DNA of 64,000 bases, from the NCBI RefSeq assembly GCF_011745365.1, contig NW_024468915.1, forward strand, positions 2,272,653-2,336,652, written 5' to 3'. The DNA comes from Cryphonectria parasitica EP155. Taxonomy: Eukaryota > Ascomycota > Sordariomycetes > Diaporthales > Cryphonectriaceae. The position numbers were made by a program, and so were the translations under genes. The notes beneath the pieces are model-generated. The model had not been told where the DNA came from. It saw only the letters and a program-made list of their open reading frames with translations, and did not search any database. Shown piece after piece: positions 32,911 through 43,478 of the stretch (positions are counted from its first letter, which is position 1; each line of letters begins with the position of its first letter).

Positions 32911-34808
32911 GGAAAGAAGAAATCGAGGGGGACAAGAAAGAAAGAAGAAGAAAAGAAAAGAAAAGAAAAAAGAAATCAAGGAGGACGGGAAAGAGGAGTC
33001 TTGGAGTTTTCATTTGGTTCTTTCTTCTCAAGGAGAGCGGGGATGGCTTCCCTCATCACATCACCAAGGATTCCAAAGATGCATACGGCAAAGTCGTCCA
33101 CCGATGCAAGATGGGAAAAATGGGCCCCGATGGTCATTTACCAGCGCCTCCAAACACGTTTCTTTCTCACCAAAGGGCGAAGTGTCAATACCTGGACTGC
33201 TTGTTCGTCGACCATCGACCAGCCGCCTCTCAATAGCGCTCACGATCGCAGCGGCGTAGGTGGTGCAGAGACCACTTGGTCACGCCCAGGGCAAGATGGT
33301 GAACAGGAGAATATGTCACTGACTGAACAAGCGAGGAGTTCAACCTTGGTGGGAGCCCGAGAGTATTTAATGCCGCGGGCAGGTCCTACAGCTACATGAG
33401 TAAGGAGTAATGAAGCAATGAAATGCATTCTTGACCTGTCAATCCTGATGCTTGTTCTTGCGGTGAAGATTCAGCATAACTTTGTTCATAACAAAGTACT
33501 ATCGTCGTCTCCGTCTTGAACTGGGGATCGAGTCATCATGGTACGAGTGACAGGCGTGTTGGCCCCTACATATGTCTTTGCCTTGGAACCAATCAGCACA
33601 ATAGACGGCATACGTTATACCTCTCCCACAAGGTTGTGTCGAGGCTGTGGCAAACAAGGGGGGGGGGGGCAACATTGCAATGAAAAGCGGCAGCGCTCTC
33701 GAACCCCCGGTCTGTCAGTGCCAAGGAAGGTCATCCTCCCGTGCTGTGTTTGCCAGATTCAAGTAGACGAGGAAGAAAAACTCTAATGTTGTTCAGCTTG
33801 GTACTTGCAGTGGGTCGATCCGGTGGTTCCTTTTTTTGTGGAAAGACTTGACGTTGTGGGATTGCCAAAAGCAAGGACGAAAGATGGTTGATTTTTGTCT
33901 TGTTGATCTTGATTTTGGCGGGTGGGTCAGCGCTGTACTTGATCAACCTGGCACTCTACTTTAGAAGGTGGATGTTGCTGTTAGGAGGCAGTGGAGTATG
34001 TCTCTGTATTGTCGCCAATTATATCTCCACGTGGACGTGGGCTATCCCAGTGGCCTAGCCGCTCTTAGCACTAGTCACCCCCCCTCCCCCTTCCCGTGCA
34101 GCCGGTGTCACTTTCACTGCCCTCTTGACATTTGTTAGGATCGCCTACTGTGGTACACGATTTAAGGGGTGGGTTAGGGGATGGAGAGGTGCGCTCAGGG
34201 TGTTGTTGGGCGGATTAGAGGCTCATCTTCAGGCCCTGAAAGGCCCAAACCAAGCGGGAAGCGGGATTGTTAGTGGGGTTCAATCTTGTCAAGCCCCTTG
34301 TCGTGTTTTGATTGCTAGTAATTTTAGCACTATCTCAAACCCCGTCTCTTCAGGTGCTTCAGGCTTGCAGAGGCCCATAGGCCACACACGGCAAGACCAA
34401 CATCCGCTTTTTGCCCTTTTTTTTTTTTTTTTTTGTGTCCGTGTCGCTGATGTTGGTTGATGACGTGCGTCTGGGTTAGATTCCTCTATCTGTGTACAAG
34501 CTGAGCCTGCCACCTCAACTCTACTGTCTCCTATTTCCAGCTGGGATCTCTACCTCGCCATTCAACTTCTCCGTCTTCTCGAGCAGTCCCTCGACGTGTC
34601 ATTCGGCCGAGTCGCCTGCCATCCCCACAAACCTTAAAACATCATTGTTTGTCTTTCCTCAAACCTCGATTGTCCACTGGAATTCTCGACTATCCCGATA
34701 CGTGCAACCGCCAACCGCGCCCACTAAACCCTCCCCCTCGAAGACCACGAACTACGAGCGGACCCGCGACGGCGGCAGCAGCAGCAGCAGCACAAGCAAG
34801 CAGCCACG
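32911..34808. other. Intergenic, about 1.9 kb, with purine-rich tract and homopolymer runs
   Basis: Begins with a purine-rich AAG-type tract (about 32897-33000) in the likely 3' UTR of the SAT4-type gene. It has a 12-G run at 33658-33669 and a poly-T run near 34417. The leader of the transporter gene at its right end is pyrimidine-rich. No gene is called from the overlapping short frames. Confidence 0.55.
33658..33669. repeat. Poly-G run (12)
   Basis: Uninterrupted G tract in intergenic DNA. Confidence 0.9.
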
Positions 34809-36539
34809 ATGTCTGCAACGAAAGAGAACCAGCGCGACTCTGGTGAGGAGGACAGGAAGCTCGAGGGCGGTGTCCTCAGACAGGACTCTGCCCCTCCAGC
34901 ACCAGCTTCCAACGGCCTCCATCCAGCCGTCTACATTGGGTGCGTTCCCCTCTGACCATCCACCATTCGAGGGCTAGACTACACGAGGGCTCTTCAGTTA
35001 CGTATGGAATACTAACCTTCACGACGCAGAGTCTGGATTGCCTGTTCCTCTGGTGTCATTATCTTCAATAAATGGGTCCTTGCGACCGCAAAGTTCAGTA
35101 AGGAAGCTCCTACAGCTCTATCGAGACACCTGTCTCTGCCTATGTCCCTTCTCTGCTCCGTCCCACATAAGTATATACAGTTGCTGACATGCGATACCTT
35201 TAAAAACAGACTTCCGTAAGACCTCATTTCCCCGATAGTTGGCTCGCCAGCCCGACCCATTGTTCCTCGACTGACCGTCAGACGCACAGCCCTCTTCCTC
35301 ACAACATGGCACATGTTTTTCGCCACGGCCATGACCCAGTTCATGGCTAGGTTCACCTCCACGCTCGACTCAAGACACAAGGTGCCCATGACCACCCAGA
35401 CTTACATGTGAGTGGTGGCAAAGTCCAGCTTGTCAAAGGACGGTAGCAGGCAGGTGGACCATACTGACGAGCATATCGCAAAACAGGCGCGCCATTGTTC
35501 CTATCGGTATCATGTTCAGCTTGAGTCTGATCTGCGGAAACGTGGCATACCTCTATCTCTCGGTCTCGTTCATTCAGATGCTCAAGGCAGGTCAAATCCT
35601 TATCGCATTCGTAGTTGTGGAGATCGACATTGTCTGACAAGCTGGACACAGGCCACCAATGCGGTTGTTACCCTCTTCGCGACCTGGGCCTTCGGAATCG
35701 CCCCGCCTAACCTGAAGGTTCTCGGCAATGTTGGCATCATCGTGCTCGGAGTGGTCATCGCCTCTTTCGGGGAGATCAAGTTCGACCTCGTTGGCTTCAT
35801 TTGTAGGTGTTGGACTGCCGGAACGGATTTGCTTGCTTGTGAGCTTGCGAGGACTGAGCTGACGTGGCGAAAACAGACCAGTGCAGCGGTATCGTCTTTG
35901 AAGCCCTCCGGCTCGTCATGATCCAGCGCATGCTGAGCTCTGCCGAGTTCAAGATGGACCCTCTCGTCTCCCTGTACTACTACGCTCCCGCCTGTGCCCT
36001 CATCAATGGTGTTGTGACCATGTTTGTTGAGGCGCCACGCATGTCCATGGCCGATATCTACGGTGTTGGTCTGTTCACGCTCATCACAAATGCCTTCGTT
36101 GCGTTCCTGCTGAACGTATCCGTCGTCTTCCTGGTGCGTTGCAAGACCCGTACTTGGTGTCGCACTAGAATTGTCTCGCTAAATGTCTACTCTACAGATT
36201 GGCAAGACTTCTGCCGTCGTCCTCACAATGTCCGGCATCCTCAAGGATATCCTCCTCGTCTGCGCCTCCCTCATCATCTTCCACGACCCCGTCACCCTCC
36301 AGCAGTACTTTGGATACTCGATCGCCCTTGCGGGCCTCTGCTACTACAAGCTTGGCGCCGAGAAGATGCAATCCGCATTCACAGATGCCCGCCTCCAGCT
36401 CGGCACCATGCGCCAGAACCACCCTGCGCGAGCAAAGGGCGCAGTCGGTTTCTTGGTCTTTGGTGGTATTCTGTTTGGGGCGTACCTGTTCTGGCCCAGC
36501 CTGCACATGCCGCCTGTCATCACCACGCCATCGGGCTAG
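34809..36539 (+). CDS. TPT/DUF250-family sugar-phosphate or nucleotide-sugar type transporter
   Basis: Predicted eight exons, join(34809..34939,35030..35097,35210..35215,35290..35407,35487..35586,35652..35802,35877..36133,36198..36539), 390 aa, about ten helices. Conserved stretches of the triose-phosphate-translocator family are [99 protein letters not shown] and [25 protein letters not shown]. It should sit in the Golgi or ER membrane and exchange a phosphorylated sugar or nucleotide sugar; the substrate is not readable. Exon 3 is a 6-nt microexon that restores the KFNFPLFLTTWH stretch. Intron 5 starts with GC instead of GT, needed to keep MLKATNAVV in frame. Confidence 0.93.
35210..35215 (+). 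other. Six-nucleotide microexon
   Basis: The sequence ACTTCC is flanked by a strong acceptor (AAAAACAG) and a strong donor (GTAAGA). Including it adds Asn-Phe and gives the family-typical spacing before PLFLTTWH. Skipping it keeps frame but replaces three residues by one Thr. Confidence 0.7.
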
Positions 36540-37284
36540 ACCTGTAGCCCGACTTCTGGGGCGACGAATCCAAAATTATTGGTCGTTTCATACAGGTTCG
36601 GCGTTTTGATAGGACCCAATGGGAGCAAAATGAGAAATGAATCTGGCACGGCAAATTGGGTTGGAGCGGAACTTCGAGCATATGCAGCAAAGGAAATAAG
36701 GCTGCTCACGGATCTGTGTTATAGAAACTTGCCTTCTGTGAGGAGGTGTACATAGATTGGTTGGAGAGCCTTAAAGGTCTCCTTTTGGGAAAGGTGTGTA
36801 CGATCATGCAAAAAAGGTCGAGCGATTTCTGGTGCTCTCGGGATATTCGATACAAATGGTTCTAGATTGCCGTATCTGAAACGCGCAGCACAAGGTACTT
36901 CCAACCTGTCAGGAAGTATAGGGTCAGGTCGGCTGTAAATTATGACTTGTATAGCAATAATGTTGCCCCGATTAGGAAGGAAAACTGGTTTCATCTGGAA
37001 ATAAACAGCACTTGAGCTCCGTCTTATCATTTTCTACATCAGAATCCTTGTTGAGGACACTTGGTTGTGATCATGAGGGGTGTTCAGAGCAGCTGGGCTT
37101 TGACTTTCCATATAATCAAGGTTTTGATGTCCCTCAGTTATATGAATCAGCTTCTCCCATGAGATTTTTAAGCTCTGTGAGCACTTGGCAGCTGTCGACA
37201 GTCTTCGACGCGCAGAAAATCCACATCATTTTTGGCCATGAGCCTCTTCCCTCCCCCAAACAACACCTTCCAATACAGATCCTC
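36540..37284. other. Intergenic between convergent genes
   Basis: The 3' flanks of the transporter and the dehydrogenase. No gene is seen. Confidence 0.55.
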
Positions 37285-37829
37285 CTACTCAGCAACCCTC
37301 ACAACTACCTTCCCGAAGTGCGACCCATCATACAGGAACTTGAGGGCCTCCACAGCCTGGTCAAACACAAAGACGCGATCGACAACAGGCCTGATCTGGT
37401 GCCGGGCGTAAAACCCACACATCTCCTCAAACCGGTCCCGCGGCCCGTTGATGATGCCCCTCAGCGTCACGGTCCTCCTGAGGGCGAGCACGTTGAGATT
37501 GGTGAGATCGCCGGCCGGGTCGTCCTGTTTCCCGCTCACGTAGCCGATGCTGTTGATGACGCCGCCAAAGGTGACGCAGTCGAAGGACTTGCGCAGGGTG
37601 CGGGCGCCTCCGACCTCGAAGATGATGTCTGCGCCTCGGCCGGCTGTGAGGCGCATGACTTGTTCGTCCCAGTCTGGGCTGGCTTGGTAGTTGATGAGGT
37701 GGTCTGCGCCCAGGTCTTTGGCTCGCGCGAGCTTTTCGTCTGAGGACGAGGTGACGATGGCTTTTTCGTATTCATCATTTAGTCGTTGAAAATTCTAGCA
37801 GAGGGTGTTGAGAGGAGGGAAACGGGTGA

Positions 37830-37908
<79 letters not shown>

Positions 37909-38584
37909 TGAGGTCACATACTCGTGGCTCCGCTGGCCTTGGCAATTTGCATGCCACTGATACTGACACCGCCAGTGCCCTGAACCAACACGACTTCACC
38001 CTCCCCGCCAGCCTGGCCCAGAGGTCGCATGCCATTGATTGCCATCCAAGCCGTCACGCCAGCCACAGGAAGACAGGCAGCCTCCTCATCAGTGAGATAA
38101 TCGGGCGTCCCAATCAGGCCTGTCTCGGGGAAGACACGGTAGTCCTGGAGCACGCCGTCCTGTGGCAGGCCCAGGCCGGAGGCCATATGGTGTTCTCTGA
38201 TCTGGCCTGTCAGGTGTGCCTGGCAAAAGGTACCCATGACGCGGTCTCCGGTCTTCCAGGACGAAATGCCGGGCCCGGTGGCCGTGACTTCACCGCACAT
38301 ATCGGAGCACAGCACAAGAGAATTGTTGGAGCCGCCGTCGAGAGTCTTGTGGTGATTGTAAAGACCCATGGCCACTTTGAGGAATGTCAGGAGGATGGAT
38401 TGTGAAAGAGAGGGAGTGTGGGAGTGTTTGTTGGCTAACCTTCTGTGTCGCGATAGTTTAGTGAGACGGCCTTGATGCGGACGAGCACCTCGCCATCGCC
38501 TGGTACGGGCACTGAACAAGATGTCTGGAAGATCTTTTCGAGGCCATCCTGGCGCGTCCGCCACTGGCGATTGACCTCAGCCAT
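37285..38584 (-). CDS. MDR-family quinone-oxidoreductase-like alcohol dehydrogenase
   Basis: Predicted CDS complement(join(37285..37760,37922..38374,38440..38584)), 357 aa. The N-terminal GroES-like half has [14 protein letters not shown] and LCSDMCGEV. The Rossmann half has [55 protein letters not shown] and [12 protein letters not shown]. The GHE zinc motif of true zinc alcohol dehydrogenases is absent, so a zinc-independent NADPH-dependent reductase of the quinone oxidoreductase type is likely. No targeting signal is seen, so it is probably cytosolic. The second intron (37761-37921) contains a long (GT)n(GA)n microsatellite that also creates false open frames. Confidence 0.93.
37829..37905. 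repeat. (GT)n(GA)n microsatellite inside an intron
   Basis: About 11 GT units followed by about 28 GA units, within intron 2 of the dehydrogenase gene on the minus strand. On the sense strand this is a long polypyrimidine/CA-rich stretch near the donor side. Confidence 0.95.
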
Positions 38585-39499
38585 GTCTGGATTTTGAATG
38601 CTTGCACTGCCTGTGATGATTGATAAGGCGCAGGAGATTATAATACGAAGTTGCTGCGTACACAGAATTTGCCGGGCGACTAAGTTCTCTTTACCTATCA
38701 ATGCTACGCTGATAACATGGCACCGTTAGCCCTCGAGATCTCTAGAGATTCACATCCAATGAAGAATAATAAAAAAACAAAGCTCCTCCCTCGTCGCCGG
38801 AGGGTGGATACTTGTTATGCCATTAGTTTTGGTAGAGAGCCCTGACATATTGGTGACCTCATATGTCTAAGGCGGTGGATCCTTATTATGATGGTGGATC
38901 CTGGATGGTCTCCTCTGGGCTTGAGTGCAGAGCGGGAAGATGACTGCGGGACTTAGATCGACGAGGATGAGCTTCGTGCTGGGTGATGCTCACGGCTCAT
39001 GAGTATTACTGAATTATATTACTGGGTTAGTGTTTATACTGTGCTCCAATCCATTTGCTGGTCACACGGGCTGTAAAATGAAACACATAACTCACCATTT
39101 ATACAAAAGCCTGAAGATAGTAGCCTTCGATTAAAGGCTCAACATTTCACTTCGCCTGCGGATAGAAATTTGGTAGTGATATTCCCTCGGCTAAGTGGTT
39201 GAAGATTTTGAGACGATGATGGCCATGACACCTGGCGAACAAAGAGCCACTACAATAAGCTCCGTGTACGACAAGAAGACAGAAATTTGACCTATATCAC
39301 CATCATTGTCATCAAATCCCGATCACACAATGCACAAGCCACCATCGACGATTTCCTGCAACCTGGCTCCGAGGAGAAGGGCAAGGAACAGGCCCATGGA
39401 GGGGAACCACTAACCTCCACCGACTTGCCACACTGACCCTCCCGTGAGAGGAAGATAGATGCCCAAAGACTGTTTCAAAATAGGATGCCTCGATTGTGT
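38585..39499. other. Intergenic, about 0.9 kb
   Basis: No supported gene. AT-richer than the region to its left. Confidence 0.5.
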
Positions 39500-40677
39500 T
39501 ATTCGTGATGATTGTCGTAGGACAGATTGTACCCTTCGCCATCCTCAGCCCGCTTGCTGTCAATTCTGAGTAGCAATAAACCCTTCTGGTGGCCTCTGAG
39601 TTTATACATAGCTGATACAGGGCCGCTTGGGAGATGGAATGGTGACTCCAGAGTACCGGGGCACTTCCGTTCTTCGGACTGACTCTCCAAGTGCTCAAGT
39701 GTTACGTTCTTCAGGCTCAAGACATCCACCCGATCCCATCCAGAAAAGATGGCACCCCAGGTTAACGCCAATCTCTATGTCGTCCATGGTGGTGAATGGA
39801 TGTGCTTCACGAAGTAGGCACATAGCTTCGTTAATGTCGTCGATATTTTCCTTGTCTTCTGCTCGTCGACCAAGCGGATTCGCAAGAGCACACAGTATCG
39901 ACGCCTTCTGAGACTCATGAACCAGAGCTTGTCGGGACATGGTGATACATCGGTCTAGACCGCGGCGAGAAAGACGCTCTCCTCCTGCTCGTAGCATCTA
40001 TGTAGGCTAGCAGCGAGGTTGCTTAGCCACTGCGCTCGGCTGTCTTTCCAGCCCTCATGTGGTACAGCCTGAAGCAGCTTTTTCAAGATATCGATGGAAC
40101 GGTCCACGTCGCCGAGGGATCCAGTCAATTGAAAGCGCTCGTCAGACCTGACCACCAGGATGTTGAAAGTATGGAAATCTTGGCCAGTACTTTGCAGGAC
40201 AGTGCCTCTGGGCTCGTCGATAATGGATACAGCTTGTGGCGAGGCAGCCACTGCGTCTTCGCTGAGCGAGGTCGACCTGTAGAGGTCTTCGGGAAGTTCA
40301 TTTCGCCAGTAGTCATATTCTAGGGCTGTTGCATAGTTGTATGCACGATTCCTTCGTCAACTGACATCTTCGGCAGAGTGAGGGATTTCGTAAAGCTCTT
40401 TAGCGACTCTGGTAATGCTACTAAAAGCACCTTCAAAGCCGGCCAGTCCAGATTCCTGCTCCACGAGATATGCGACCAACCGGCTCTCGGGCCGTTCCAT
40501 GTCAGTCAGCTCACATAAACTGATGGCTCGCTCTATATCCTCAACAGACCCTTCCCCGAGAAACCTCTCGATACTGATCCCGACGTCACGCTGAAACTTA
40601 GTTCCTTGTTGCATTTTCCTACATAAGGCTATACCTAAAGAGTACAACTCGTGCCATAAGGCTCTGACCCTTGTCAC
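39500..40677 (-). pseudogene. Relic of a TPR-repeat protein (frameshifted)
   Basis: On the minus strand, pieces in different frames resemble the tetratricopeptide arrays found with fungal CHAT or NB-ARC proteins. These are VEDIERAISLCELT, DVDRSIDILKKLLQAVP...SNLAASLHRCYEQEE, GLDRCITMSRQAL and DDINEAMCLLREAHP...NLGCHLFWMG. The frame changes near 39955-39990, where the repeat continues in the next frame across a false stop. It is lost again after 39760. There is no plausible intron at the first break, and I see no catalytic CHAT domain or start codon of normal kind. A frameshifted fragment is the best reading; a badly modelled multi-exon gene is the alternative. Confidence 0.5.
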
Positions 40678-41322
40678 CTCCTAATAACATTTTGCTCGAT
40701 CACACGCTATTATGTTGTCCCAAGTTGAAAGTGAGGCTATCAGTGTAACCCCTCGCTTAGTATGCAGGTAGGGCGAAGTCGAAGTCGATAGGCTATTTGG
40801 GGGGGGGGGGGGGCAATATCACATTTCATGCATGCGTTTATGCGGAGGTCGAGCCAAGCTTGTCAGTACTGCTGGCCAGACCACAGGCGGCATCGTTAAG
40901 GCTGAAGAATAGAAGATTGAAAACATTTCAAGGAGTGCAAAAGTACAAGCATGGACCAATACAAAGTAGCCACGAATACCGCCGCTGCAAGAAGCTTCTG
41001 TGTAGCAAGATGGAAATCTGACCCCCCGTTTCATTGGCCAAAATACAAACGCTAAGCTTGAAATTGTGCACGTTGGTCCTCAGTCAGCCCCAGCTACTGA
41101 TGGTCACAGACGAAGAGGTGGTGTAGAGGCCAGGAGTTTCCCAATACTACGAGTCGGGTCTACGTTCAAACTTCTACGCCTACAAATGGTGGGGAATTAT
41201 GCACTGGCCTGGTCTGGTCATATGTTGGCAGCCTTTGAAGACTACCTGCATCAGACATGTGCACCGCATCGGCATACGTAACTTCTTGCCGAGGCGATTT
41301 ATCATCGGAGCTGGTCTTTACT
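40678..41322. other. Intergenic with a 15-G run
   Basis: Contains an uninterrupted run of G at 40799-40813. Short open frames here have no family features. Confidence 0.5.
40799..40813. repeat. Poly-G run (15)
   Basis: Uninterrupted G tract in intergenic DNA. Confidence 0.95.
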
Positions 41323-41530
41323 TTATGTGCGGTCTTTTGGCTTCGCCCTCCTCAATTCCTTAGCCTCGAATGCCCGTCCATCCTCAACCACATTGCCCTG
41401 CTCATCATGTAGTCTGAATTTCTTTTGATCCAGCAGTACATCACGAATCCTGTAGGGCCCATCCGAAGAAGAGTATCCGGGTGCTAGGATATGCACAAAC
41501 TGCCCGCGCTTGAACTCTGGTATCTTGAAT
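41323..41530 (-). CDS. Possible last exon of a small gene, SH3-like fold
   Basis: An open frame of about 69 codons without its own ATG ends at TAA (41323-41325). It reads FKRGQFVHILAPG, then DGPYRIRDVLLDQKKFRLHDE, QGNVVEDGRAFEAKEL. This looks like one compact beta-barrel domain of the kind found at the end of some fungal hypothetical proteins. An intron with branch site GCTGACG and acceptor before 41530 precedes it, with a donor-like GTGTGT near 41583. No donor gives a clean frame to the upstream Ser/Asp-rich open frame (41568-41984), so the gene may be broken. Function unknown. Confidence 0.4.
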
Positions 41531-42292
41531 TCTGTTCGTCAGCACATCACATCGTGTTCAACCTCAATTACGAAACAAAACACACATATGCAGGTTTCCG
41601 AACTTGGCCACGTTGAGGCTCATCCGATTCGGAGTCACTATGCGTGACAATCGGCTGCTGGCGGCTGGGAAGAAAACCTGGAGTGTTAGCATTAGACACC
41701 GTGCAAGAGGGCAGTAAGATGGACTTGCCGTTCCGAGTCCGACATTTTGTGTCTTGGTTGGAAAGGCAAGATTCTGTTCTTTGGTGATGAAGGCACGAGG
41801 CACTTGTAAAGTTGATGAATGTTGAGAAAGACGCAATCAGCCCCTGACTGCAGCGTCCAACAGCATCCCTTTTAAGGCTACCCCCTCTTGGCCGGCGATG
41901 CGGTGCATGCAATGAGTGCCATGCATGTAAGTAAGCCCTCATACTTATAGATCTTCCGACGAACAAGCGATTCATACTATTCAAGTATCCAGGCCCCCAA
42001 TATTACAAATTACTTAGACTTTGAGCTAAGACGCAAGCATAGGCGACCTTCGCCTAGCCTTTCTCGAAATAAATTTGTCTCGCACAGTTTCCCTTGCATA
42101 GTAAGCGGGCGACAACTGACGACACCTGATTAGGGAGCCTTTCAATGCTTCCTGGCGGATGGCTAGGCTAAGCCTTATCCACGCTGTTGAAAAAAAAAAA
42201 AATTCGATTGCTGGCTAATACTTCATTTGTGCTTGTTCGAACCGGAACTCTCGCTGTTCGACATAATACAGACAACTTTTGACTCGAGCAAA
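41531..42292. other. Intergenic or degenerate upstream part of the 41.3-kb exon
   Basis: Overlapping minus-strand frames (41564-41984) may be the 5' part of the small gene at 41323, but splice phases do not agree. No other gene is seen. Confidence 0.4.
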
Positions 42293-43478
42293 ATGGATGG
42301 AGCCAGGCTGATTGCTATCTTGCTCAGATGGAGGGGCAAGATTTCACGGCGAGGACTTTATACCCCCTCGGACAGCGAGCTTCCCACCGTTCAAGGTATC
42401 TCCAGTAACCCCACTAGCAAACAGTCCCAGAGTATGCCCAGCTTATCTACGACTACATGCTGGCACACTGGCTAACATACCATAGTTGAGAACTTCCCTA
42501 CAGGGTATCCTCAGTACGCTGCTCTCATCTCATCGTATGATCCTTTCTTTGTCTTCCGGTCTTTCCGTCGGCTCCGGGCGAGACTCGAAGCAGGACGAAC
42601 TTGATGTTCTCGAGGCGCAGCTTGATCGACTGGACCGCAAGGAGGTCTCTCCATATGTCCTGGTGACGCATCGAAATGACAGCAACATCGCTCGTACCAC
42701 CCTTCTTGCTCAGATTCACATGCGCCTGGCCGAATACGGTATGTAAGCCAGCTACTCTCAGCAGTCTCTCCAACGTGATATCATACTGATTTATCCACAG
42801 ATGAATTTCTCAACAGATGCCAAAAAACGCTGAGCTACAGCCATGCAAACCCGCGTGACGTCGCGAGCCTTCAAAATTGGTTAGACGGAACGGGGTGCAT
42901 CAATGAAGACGAGACCTCGTACCTCGACACAAGGAGCGACTTGGTCAGCCTGACGTCCTCCAGCGATCTAGCCATGAAGCAGCTGGAAGATTGGGTGGAA
43001 GATCAACTTATACAATACTATAGAGGGTTCCGAGAGGTACCAGACCCTTACTAAACTGACCCCCTGGAACAAGCTAACGCAGTTGAAAGGGTCCCGGTTT
43101 CGAGGTCTCGTCCAACTCGGATGTCTACGTCTATTCCGGTACTATGATCAAGAATATTGCGACAGGCCTAATGTTGTTCCTCATAACATTCTTGCTTCTT
43201 ACACCTGTCGTGGTCTGCATCCTTGTGGATAGCATACCGGCACGAATTGTCATCATCATTATATCTACGGGGTGCTTTCTCGTGGCTTCATCACGGCTAA
43301 CAAAGTCAAAAATGATAGAGCTTATATTAGCCGGCGGAACGTGAGTCTTCTCAAGATATGAATGGAAAATCTGAAACACAGACTCAGGAATTATTCAGTA
43401 TATGACTGACTTACAAAATGGACGTCCAGATTCGCAACAATTTCAACCGTCTTCGTCTCGAATTCCAAGAGCAGCTAA
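42293..43478 (+). pseudogene. DUF6594-family membrane protein with one frameshift
   Basis: Five exons are readable: 42293..42395, 42486..42738, 42801..43036, 43090..43340, 43430..43478, all with GT-AG borders. The DUF6594 features are in order: FPTGYPQYAALISSYDPFFVFRSFRRLRARL, then DELDVLEAQLDRLD, YLDTRSDLVSL and two C-terminal transmembrane helices. Within exon 2 the frame ends in TGA about 10 codons after FRRLRARL, while the conserved continuation lies in the next frame near 42580. The exon phases confirm a one-base disagreement (exons 1 and 2 sum to phase 2, exon 3 needs phase 1). No intron fits there. It is either a recent pseudogene or a sequencing error. Proteins of this family are fungal-specific and of unknown function. 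Confidence 0.75.

Noticed and set aside
37830..38405. 191-residue plus-strand frame beginning with Cys-Val then Arg-Glu runs
   Set aside because: Arises from the intronic microsatellite and the opposite strand of the dehydrogenase.
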